From assembly GCA_910588375.1 (NCBI GenBank), contig CAJUQA010000017.1, positions 5,606 through 69,605 of the forward strand: a DNA stretch of 64,000 nt, in the 5' to 3' direction. Origin of the DNA: an uncultured Odoribacter sp. (GTDB lineage: Bacteria > Bacteroidota > Bacteroidia > Bacteroidales > Marinifilaceae). The notes under the pieces are model-generated. The model was not told where the DNA came from. It ran no database searches and saw nothing but the letters and a program-made list of their open reading frames with translations. A program made the position numbers and the translations under genes. Positions 53,186-59,420 of this stretch are shown piece after piece (position 1 is the stretch's first letter; each line of letters starts with the position of its first letter).

Positions 53186-54502
53186 ATGGGATATGCAGTC
53201 CTACACATGGAAAAAACAGCCGGGACGGATAGCGAAATGTCCGCCCATATTGAGCGCACCATTTCTCCGAAAAACGCAGACCCGTCACGCACTCATTTAA
53301 ACCGCGAATTAGTCCGTTTCCCTGACAGGGTAGGAAACAGGACAGAAGCCATACAACACCGATTGGATACCGCAGGCTTAACCCGTAAAATCGGGAAAAA
53401 CCAAGTTCGCGCTATTCGTATCTTGCTTACAGGCAGTTCGCAGGACATGAAACTGATAGAGCAAAGCGGACGGCTTGACGAATGGTGCGGTGATAACTTA
53501 AACTGGTTACAGGAAACCTTCGGAAAAGAAAACATTGTTTCAGCCGTTTTGCACATGGACGAAACAACACCCCATATTCATGCAACTCTTGTGCCAATCG
53601 TTAAGGGAGAAAGGCGAAAAGCTAAGGCGGTAAAGCAGCAACCCGAGAAAAAGAAGTACAAAAAGAAAAATCCGGAAAATACCCGACTTTGTGCGGATGA
53701 TGTAATGAATCGAATAAAATTGAAACAATATCAGGACAGTTATGCAGAAAAAATGCGACCTTATGGTCTGGAAAGAGGCATTGAAGGGTCGGAAGCCCGA
53801 CATATTACTACCTCGCAATACTACCGTGACCTTTTAACTCAGTCCAAGAGTATTCAGGAGAATATAAGCGTTTTATTGCAAAACAAAGAACAGGCGGAAA
53901 AAGAGCTTTCCAAAATCAAAGGAGAAATCAAAACCCAAAATCTGAAAGGCACATTTGTAAATGCAGCCAGTTCAGCAGCCGAGGGTCTCGGCTCGTTATT
54001 CGGCTGTCCGAAAATGAAACGTCAGCAACAAGAAATAGACCGTCTTACTTTTGAAAACAAGAGGTTAATAGAAGAAGTAAAAATATTAAACGGGGCTATT
54101 CAGACCAATGAAACGGAGCATCGCAAAGCTCTTGATAAATTAAAGAACGAGCTTAAGAAAATCAATGATTTATTTCCGGCAATTCGAGAACTTCTTCGTA
54201 TTGAAAAACTCTGTCGGTTGATAGGCTTTGGCGAAGCTGCCATTAAAAAATTACTATCCTTTAATCCTTTTGCATTTGGTGGCAAATTATATTCGCCAGA
54301 ATATAAGAGGCATTTTGAAACAAAACATTCTACGGCTCAGGTAGAAAAACATCCGGAAAGAAAAGGGGAATTTCGCTTGACAATCGACGGCTTGAGTGAT
54401 ACCGATTGGTTTAGAAAAAAACGCAATGAAGGATTACAGGCTCTGGGTATAAAATCATTTGAAACCCCACTTAAAGAATATAAACAGAGGATGAAGCTAT
54501 AA
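53186..54502 (+). CDS. mobV: MobV-family relaxase
   Basis: The product is 438 residues. The relaxase domain starts MGYAVLHMEKTAGTDSEMSA and has the metal/catalytic motif HMDETTPHIH at 123-132 (HxDExxPHxH) and an N-terminal THLNREL block. A coiled coil follows (about 230-330). It nicks oriT and pilots the strand through a helper mating apparatus. It starts 30 bases after the last oriT stem. Confidence 0.95.
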   Translation: MGYAVLHMEKTAGTDSEMSAHIERTISPKNADPSRTHLNRELVRFPDRVGNRTEAIQHRLDTAGLTRKIGKNQVRAIRILLTGSSQDMKLIEQSGRLDEWCGDNLNWLQETFGKENIVSAVLHMDETTPHIHATLVPIVKGERRKAKAVKQQPEKKKYKKKNPENTRLCADDVMNRIKLKQYQDSYAEKMRPYGLERGIEGSEARHITTSQYYRDLLTQSKSIQENISVLLQNKEQAEKELSKIKGEIKTQNLKGTFVNAASSAAEGLGSLFGCPKMKRQQQEIDRLTFENKRLIEEVKILNGAIQTNETEHRKALDKLKNELKKINDLFPAIRELLRIEKLCRLIGFGEAAIKKLLSFNPFAFGGKLYSPEYKRHFETKHSTAQVEKHPERKGEFRLTIDGLSDTDWFRKKRNEGLQALGIKSFETPLKEYKQRMKL

Positions 54503-54776
54503 ATGAATTAAAAGGTTTTCTATTTTCTTCTGCAATACGGAAAGTTGTTGTCGGGACATGTCCCATAGCGTTCCATTTGCTATGGACAAACCGTATTCAT
54601 ATTGAGGGTGGGATATTTTGGTTGTAGCCCAAACTTTGCGGAAAAGATATGGAGAATCCCGTTCCCTTTTTCACAGAAATTGCGAATCAGTTGATGAATA
54701 GTTTTCAATTGTGGGGAGGAAACATTTTTTCATAAAATGCCAGCTAATCCGGATGTTGTAAATTTCTTTTTTACTG
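54503..54776. other. Gap after mobV with a hairpin and a perfect palindrome
   Basis: No gene is seen. GGGACATGTCCC (54553-54564) is a perfect 12-bp palindrome; TGTCCCATAGC (54559-54569) also pairs with GCTATGGACA (54579-54588) with one bulge. It could be an operator or a small RNA; no T run follows. Confidence 0.4.
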
Positions 54777-55046
54777 TCATGATATTGGGTTTGATGAATT
54801 GGTTTCTTCTCTCAACTTATTCAATGTTTTTTCATAGGTGGAAATGCAGGTGTTGAGAAAACGGAGGAAAATCCTCTGGTTTAAAGGAGTGTCATTCTCC
54901 CAGTTGCGGTCGGCGATTTCCGGCATATCCAGAACAAATTCCACATGTGCCACTTCCAGCAGGTCGGGCAAATCGTTGAAGGGATGACGTTTAAGCTGTT
55001 CAATCAGCGAAACGAGGTAAGCTATTTTATCTGTATAGATACTCAT
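54777..55046 (-). CDS. Small helical partner of the SymE-like gene
   Basis: The 89-residue soluble, acidic, all-helical protein (MSIYTDKIAYLVSLIEQLKR, FLRFLNTCISTYEKTLNKLR) overlaps the SymE-like stop by ATGA (55043-55046), so the pair is translationally coupled. Acidic helical partner of a basic toxin-like protein fits an antitoxin, but no family is recognised. Confidence 0.5.
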   Translation of the reverse strand: MSIYTDKIAYLVSLIEQLKRHPFNDLPDLLEVAHVEFVLDMPEIADRNWENDTPLNQRIFLRFLNTCISTYEKTLNKLREETNSSNPIS

Positions 55047-55270
55047 GGTTTATTATGCTTTTCAGGGGTGATAACCAAACGATTCTTAGATATGTGGACT
55101 TTTATTTTCTGTCCGATATAAAAACCGGCATTTTTTAGCCATATTCCACGCAGTCGGATAAAGGGAACAAAACTTAATCTACTGTATGCAAGCCGACGTG
55201 TTTCCCCGGTAACAGTAAAAGTCCTTCTCTGTATGTTTGTCTTAATCCTCTTTTTTTGTTTACTTTGCAT
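55043..55270 (-). CDS. SymE-like (AbrB-fold) toxin-like protein
   Basis: The 75-residue basic protein has a C-terminal half (FIRLRGIWLKNAGFYIGQKI, then VHISKNRLVITPEKH) that matches the SymE signature (IRLRGxWLxxAGFxxGxxVxVxVxxGxLVI). SymE in E. coli is an SOS-induced nucleoid-condensing or RNA-cleaving toxin held down by an antisense RNA. Here no antisense gene is obvious; an overlapping downstream protein gene takes that place. The gene is divergent from the XRE regulator. Confidence 0.7.
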   Translation of the reverse strand: MQSKQKKRIKTNIQRRTFTVTGETRRLAYSRLSFVPFIRLRGIWLKNAGFYIGQKIKVHISKNRLVITPEKHNKP

Positions 55271-55310
55271 GGATATGATTTTGATACAAAGTAGGGAAGA
55301 TTTAGGGAGG

Positions 55311-55378
55311 TATTTTACAACGGAAGATTGTAAAATACAATGTAGGTGGTTGTAAATAACAACAAATGCGTATCTTTA
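55311..55378 (+). promoter_or_regulatory. Operator array and promoter of the XRE gene
   Basis: TTGTAAAATACAA (55328-55340) is a perfect palindrome; TTGTAAATAACAA (55350-55362) is a second palindrome and TATTTTACAA (55311-55320) an inverted half copy. The second overlaps a -33 TTG (55350-55352); TATCTTTA (55371-55378) is a near-consensus -7 box 18 bases later. Binding by the XRE protein would block its own promoter and perhaps the divergent SymE-like gene. Confidence 0.6.
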
Positions 55379-55416
55379 CAGACGTTTTAATTTGTCAAAT
55401 TTTAAAAACTTAATAC

Positions 55417-55818
55417 ATGAATGCAGATGCCGTAATAATGCCGAGAGTACATCAAGGACGAAATATCAAACGTTTCAGAGATATTCTTGGTGTAAAACAG
55501 GAAACGCTTGCAGAAAAATTGGAAATGACACAACAGGCATTTTCCAAATTGGAACAAAAAGATGTGATTGATGAAAAGATATTGATTAAAGTAGCGGAGG
55601 CTTTGCATATTCCGACTGAAGCTATTAAGAACATGACCGATGAAGCCGCTTTTAATATAATAGGCAACACATTTCAAAATGATTCTTCAGCATACGCTTA
55701 TCAATATAAGTGCAATTTCAATCCAATAGAAAAAGTCATAGAACTTTATGAACGTATGCTTAAAAACGAACAGGAAAAAGTTCGGTTATTGCAGGAGGCG
55801 TTACAGGATAGGAAATAA
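55417..55818 (+). CDS. XRE-family transcriptional regulator
   Basis: The product is 133 residues. The helix-turn-helix (about 15-70) reads GRNIKRFRDILGVKQETLAE, KLEMTQQAFSKLEQKDVIDE. A C-terminal helix (VIELYERMLKNEQEKVRLLQ) is likely for dimerisation. It sits between the SymE-like pair and the DUF262 gene and probably regulates one or both through the palindromes upstream. Confidence 0.88.
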   Translation: MNADAVIMPRVHQGRNIKRFRDILGVKQETLAEKLEMTQQAFSKLEQKDVIDEKILIKVAEALHIPTEAIKNMTDEAAFNIIGNTFQNDSSAYAYQYKCNFNPIEKVIELYERMLKNEQEKVRLLQEALQDRK

Positions 55819-55839
55819 GTCCTAAATGTTTAAAATATT

Positions 55840-55867
55840 AATGCTCATGGGGAGACCTGTGAGCATT
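55840..55867 (+). terminator. Hairpin after the XRE gene
   Basis: A perfect 8-bp stem (AATGCTCA 55840-55847 with TGAGCATT 55860-55867) has no T run behind it, so termination is uncertain. Confidence 0.4.
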
Positions 55868-55888
55868 AAATAATTAAAGAAATACTTT

Positions 55889-55918
55889 TTTGTGTGGTTA
55901 TTGTATATAATACATTTA
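55889..55918 (+). promoter_or_regulatory. Promoter of the DUF262-HEPN operon
   Basis: TTTG (55889-55892), an 18-base spacer and TACATTTA (55911-55918, one mismatch to the -7 consensus) lie 25 bases before the ATG. Confidence 0.5.
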
Positions 55919-55943
55919 GCAAAAAAAATCAAAAACAAATATT

Positions 55944-57053
55944 ATGGCTATAGATCAAATAAAAGAAGAAAAAGAAGATAATTATTCTAATGATGATCTC
56001 TATAACATAAACTCCTGGGGAGCTGATCCATCTTTCCGAGAATTGATAACCATGTACAAGGAAAATGAGTTGATAAAGCCGGAATTGCAACGTAAATATG
56101 TATGGGATAAAATAGAAGCAAGTCGCTTTATAGAGTCTTTGCTGTTAGGTTTGCCTGTTCCAAGTATTTTTTTGGCAAAAACAGAGGACAATAAAAAATT
56201 AATCATTGATGGTTATCAAAGAATAATGACTGTCTACGATTTTATAGAGGGTGTTTGGAGTAAAGATAATACTGTTTTTACTTTATCTAATAGTGATAAA
56301 ATTAATGAAAGATGGAGGAACAAGGCTTTTGTAAATCTTTCAGACAGTGACCAAAGAAAAATTAAAAGTACAACTATTCATGCTATTATATTTGAACAAA
56401 AAGCCCCTCAGGACAATGATACAAGTTTATATCAGATTTTTGAAAGAATTAATACAAGCGGTAGGACATTGAATCCTCAAGAAATAAGAAATTGCGTTTA
56501 TCATGGTAAATTTAATGCTTTACTTATAGAGCTTAATAAAAATACTCAATGGAGGACATTATTTGCGATGCCTGGAAAGGAAGATGAAAGAATGCTTGAT
56601 TTGGAATTTATTTTAAGATATTTTGCTCTTAATAATGATGAAATATTATCCTCTTCGTCAAAATCAATTTCTTTGAAAAAAACATTAAATGAATATATGG
56701 GAAGAAAAGACAATCAACGTGATGATGTTTTATCTGAAAAAGAGCGTGACTTTAAAACTGTTATTGATTTTATTTATACTTATTTAGGGGAAGAAGCTTT
56801 TTTTAATTTACAAGCTAATACTGAAACTATAAGAAAACGATTTTATCCGACGGTTTATGATTCTTTGATGATAGGTACTTCCCTTGCTTTAAAAAAAGGA
56901 TTTAGTACGACAAAAACTTTAATTGATAAACGTTTGGTATTATTAAAAGATACTCAATATAAAGAGTATATAACACAGGGGACAATGAGGATTGACCATA
57001 TAAAAGGGCGGGTAAAAAAAGTTTTAAATGTACTTTATGATATGGATTTGTAA
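55944..57053 (+). CDS. DUF262-domain protein, putative defence component
   Basis: The product is 369 residues. The DUF262 (ParB/Srx-like nucleotidase) domain shows IKPELQRKYVWDKIEASRFI, LLLGLPVPSIFLAKTEDNKK, the active-site variant DGYQR (89-93, usually DGQQR) and FERINTSGRTLNPQEIRNCV. There is no DUF1524 HNH nuclease at the C-terminus, unlike GmrSD type IV restriction enzymes. DUF262 uses NTP hydrolysis for control. The HEPN gene starts 2 bases after the stop and could supply the cutting activity. The DNA is very AT-rich against the mob genes, a sign of separate acquisition. Confidence 0.88.
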   Translation: MAIDQIKEEKEDNYSNDDLYNINSWGADPSFRELITMYKENELIKPELQRKYVWDKIEASRFIESLLLGLPVPSIFLAKTEDNKKLIIDGYQRIMTVYDFIEGVWSKDNTVFTLSNSDKINERWRNKAFVNLSDSDQRKIKSTTIHAIIFEQKAPQDNDTSLYQIFERINTSGRTLNPQEIRNCVYHGKFNALLIELNKNTQWRTLFAMPGKEDERMLDLEFILRYFALNNDEILSSSSKSISLKKTLNEYMGRKDNQRDDVLSEKERDFKTVIDFIYTYLGEEAFFNLQANTETIRKRFYPTVYDSLMIGTSLALKKGFSTTKTLIDKRLVLLKDTQYKEYITQGTMRIDHIKGRVKKVLNVLYDMDL

Positions 57054-57055
57054 TT

Positions 57056-57547
57056 ATGTACAATATCTCAGTTAAGCATACATTAGAAGATTGCAGAAAA
57101 GATTTAGGAAAAATAGAGCATCTAATTGCTGGTATGGGAGCATTAGCTGATCCTGTTCCTTATTTGACCCAATACGCTTTAATAAAAGCTTGTGGAACAA
57201 TAGAATTTTGTTTTAAAACTATTATAGCAGATATGCATGTAGGAGCATCAAGCCAAGTACAAAATTATATAAATCGAAAAATAAGAGAAAGTTCTATGAA
57301 TCCAACAGAATCAAATATTTGTAATATTCTTAAATCTTTTGATGAAAATTGGAACAAAAATTTTAAAACAAAACTAAATAATCATTGTGATTGTGGAAAA
57401 ATAAGATCCTCTCTAACTTCCTTAATTAATGCAAGGAACACATTTGCTCATGGCAGGTCTTTGACTGTATCGTTTAATGAGGTTCAAGAATATTTTAATG
57501 AATCAACAAAATTGATAGAAATTTTAGACAATGTTGTACATTTATAA
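57056..57547 (+). CDS. HEPN-domain putative RNase (RiboL-PSP-HEPN/MAE_28990-like)
   Basis: The 163-residue helical protein has the HEPN catalytic signature RNTFAH (R127 to H132, Rx4H) in LINARNTFAHGRSL. It also has an N-terminal helix pair (YALIKACGTIEFCFKTIIAD) typical of this HEPN class. Such proteins are metal-independent RNases in toxin-antitoxin and abortive-infection systems. It is coupled to the DUF262 gene with a 2-base gap. The pair matches DUF262+HEPN arrangements seen near defence genes; direct function is not established. Confidence 0.8.
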   Translation: MYNISVKHTLEDCRKDLGKIEHLIAGMGALADPVPYLTQYALIKACGTIEFCFKTIIADMHVGASSQVQNYINRKIRESSMNPTESNICNILKSFDENWNKNFKTKLNNHCDCGKIRSSLTSLINARNTFAHGRSLTVSFNEVQEYFNESTKLIEILDNVVHL

Positions 57548-57950
57548 GTTATAAATGAAAATAAACGTTTTGTAAAAAAAATCCTTCCTCATCTGTCTTC
57601 TAAAATTTTAAAGATTTAGTGTAAATGTCAGATAATTAAATTCATTCATTCGATTATATTTTCCAAGTCAATTTTACTTGAGCAATGACAGAGCGTCTTA
57701 TGGGCAAAGAAAAATCATTGGAGTGTTGTGATAAAATTTTATGTTGTACAGATATATCTATCAACACAGAAAAGACCTCGTAAATGATACAAAACTGGTT
57801 TTGATAGGTAATGTAGCTTGCCTATTACAGACGATTTCAAAGAACAGTTTAAGAAATTATTGTAAAACCTTAATGAATTATCCAAGCACAAAAAACAAGG
57901 GAACAAAATTGTAATTTATCTATATTGCACAAATAATCACGGTGTTTTTT
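57548..57950. other. Intergenic stretch without a gene
   Basis: About 400 AT-rich bases between the HEPN gene and the next promoter. Several short frames start here but none has a credible protein pattern. No hairpin with a T run is visible. Confidence 0.5.
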
Positions 57951-57958
57951 TATCTTTG
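57951..57958 (+). promoter_or_regulatory. -7 box of the leader-RNA/helicase operon
   Basis: TATCTTTG matches TAnnTTTG; a TTG at 57925-57927 is 23 bases upstream, longer than usual. Transcription would start about 35-40 bases before the structured RNA. Confidence 0.55.
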
Positions 57959-58000
57959 CAATCGGATGGAACTATTCCATCTATGAAATATTAGAAAAAG

Positions 58001-58170
58001 AAGAAGCGTTATGCTTATCTTGTACTTGAAAACGTAGGAAATTTTCAAATTGGATACAAGGATAGCGTAGTGGTTCTCACGCTATAGCGTGGGCTGCTAT
58101 TGTTGCATTTGTATCCAAGGTTTCCTACGACCTTCAAGTAAAAGTGTGGCATACAGTTCCCACGCTTCTT
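58001..58170 (+). ncRNA. Long nested-hairpin leader RNA, family not recognised
   Basis: Successive stems stack toward one centre: AAGAAGCGT (58001-58009) with ACGCTTCTT (58162-58170), TATGC (58010-58014) with GCATA (58149-58153), and ACTTGAA (58024-58030) with TTCAAGT (58133-58139). Further in are CGTAGGAAA (58033-58041) with TTTCCTACG (58121-58129), TTGGATACAA (58050-58059) with TTGTATCCAA (58109-58118), and a central perfect palindrome CACGCTATAGCGTG (58078-58091). The rod is far beyond chance and non-coding. It ends 46 bases before the lipoprotein ATG. It is either a regulatory leader, a free small RNA or a template/guide RNA of the operon. Confidence 0.75.
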
Positions 58171-58216
58171 TGCAAGTTAAATTCCTTTGGGGACTGGAGA
58201 GATAAATGTGTAGTGT

Positions 58217-58714
58217 ATGAACGCAATTAAAAAATGGTTATTCGTTATTTGTACCATTCTGTTGATGAATGGATGCGCTTCACTTCGAACACCTGTAATA
58301 GTAAGAAATGCTCCTATTGAAATGTATAGGTATGTATACATTTCCCCTACAAAGGAATTGACATCAAGTACAGGAGGTACATATGGAGGACAATATGGTA
58401 TCTATGGCTCTTCAACCACCAAAAGTGTTAATCCGAGCGATGTAATAGCAGGAATACTGATAAAAGAGGGATATATTATATTGCCCGAATTCAAATCCGA
58501 ATTAACAAATGAAACTCTAATCGTCAATTATGGTGAGAGTGGTAGGCGTAATAGAGGTTTGGGCTATACAATAGAAGTAATCATACAATTTATTTCAGCA
58601 GAGACCCATGAAATGATATGTTCTTGTACGGCTGAGGGACAAGGTGCAACAGAAGCAGACGATATTCGTCAAGCTATTAGTAGAGCATTGTCAAGTTTAT
58701 TCCCTGAGAAATGA
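58217..58714 (+). CDS. Small lipoprotein of the helicase operon
   Basis: The 165-residue protein has an SPII signal (AIKKWLFVICTILLMNGCAS). The mature part is Gly/Ser/Thr-rich at first (SSTGGTYGGQYGIYGSSTTK), then one alpha/beta domain (LTNETLIVNYGESGRRNRGL, EVIIQFISAETHEMICSCTA) that resembles DUF4136-type periplasmic lipoproteins by pattern. It is the first gene behind the structured leader, 31 bases before the repeat protein. Confidence 0.65.
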   Translation: MNAIKKWLFVICTILLMNGCASLRTPVIVRNAPIEMYRYVYISPTKELTSSTGGTYGGQYGIYGSSTTKSVNPSDVIAGILIKEGYIILPEFKSELTNETLIVNYGESGRRNRGLGYTIEVIIQFISAETHEMICSCTAEGQGATEADDIRQAISRALSSLFPEK

Positions 58715-58745
58715 AATCAATTAATAACCAATAATACAATAAATT

Positions 58746-59405
58746 ATGAAGAAGTTTATCGCATTGTTTGCATTGATGGTTATTACGTTGGCATCATATG
58801 CCCAAGTTTATAAAATGTATAGTACGCGAAACTATCATAACCAGCTTCGTTTAAATATGACGACAGGTGAAATACAGCAAATTCAGGATGATGGTCAGTC
58901 TTGGATTGTTTGTAGTGCAAGAGAAATATCAGGGGATAAAGAAAGTAGATTTTGCCTTTATGAAACACAGAACATGTGGACTTTCATAATGCTTGATACA
59001 TATACAGGTAAAAATTGGCAAGTTCAATTTAGTGTAAAAGGTGAAGATTATATGTTTGCTGCTCCAATCAACATCTTCTCTCTTGCATACCCAGAAACAA
59101 CTTCAAATTGGACTAATAGGTTTCAGATGTTTGCCACCAAAAATATGTGGACTTTCATACTATTAGATTCGTATAATGGACGACTATGGCAAGTCCAATA
59201 TAGTACACAAGATTTAGATAATCTATTTTGCATACCTATAAACAAATACGAATTAGTATCTGATAACGGAAAATGTATATTCTCTATTCAACCATTGACA
59301 AGCATGTATCAATACTATCTCATAAATGATAGAACAGGTGATATGTGGAAATTCCAATGGAGCACCAAAGGGGATGATTATAGGTGGATTGAAAAATTTA
59401 AATAG
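58746..59405 (+). CDS. Secreted four-repeat protein
   Basis: The product is 219 residues with signal peptide MKKFIALFALMVITLASYAQ. The mature part is about four copies of a 45-50-residue unit. Copies 2 and 3 are clear (NMWTFIMLDTYTGKNWQVQF and NMWTFILLDSYNGRLWQVQY), and copies 1 (NQLRLNMTTGEIQQIQ) and 4 (YQYYLINDRTGDMWKFQWS) are degenerate. The motif L.D..TG..WQVQ looks like a beta-propeller or beta-repeat blade. It would act in the periplasm or at the surface. No known family is assigned. Confidence 0.6.
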   Translation: MKKFIALFALMVITLASYAQVYKMYSTRNYHNQLRLNMTTGEIQQIQDDGQSWIVCSAREISGDKESRFCLYETQNMWTFIMLDTYTGKNWQVQFSVKGEDYMFAAPINIFSLAYPETTSNWTNRFQMFATKNMWTFILLDSYNGRLWQVQYSTQDLDNLFCIPINKYELVSDNGKCIFSIQPLTSMYQYYLINDRTGDMWKFQWSTKGDDYRWIEKFK

Positions 59406-59420
59406 TCATCATCCTCTGAT

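Noticed and set aside
55944..57053. Complete GmrSD type IV restriction enzyme
   Set aside because: The DUF1524 HNH nuclease part is absent and the protein ends after about 370 residues.
58001..58170. Retron msr-msd
   Set aside because: No reverse transcriptase gene is in the operon or the element, and no conserved branching-G context was found. It is reported only as an unassigned RNA.
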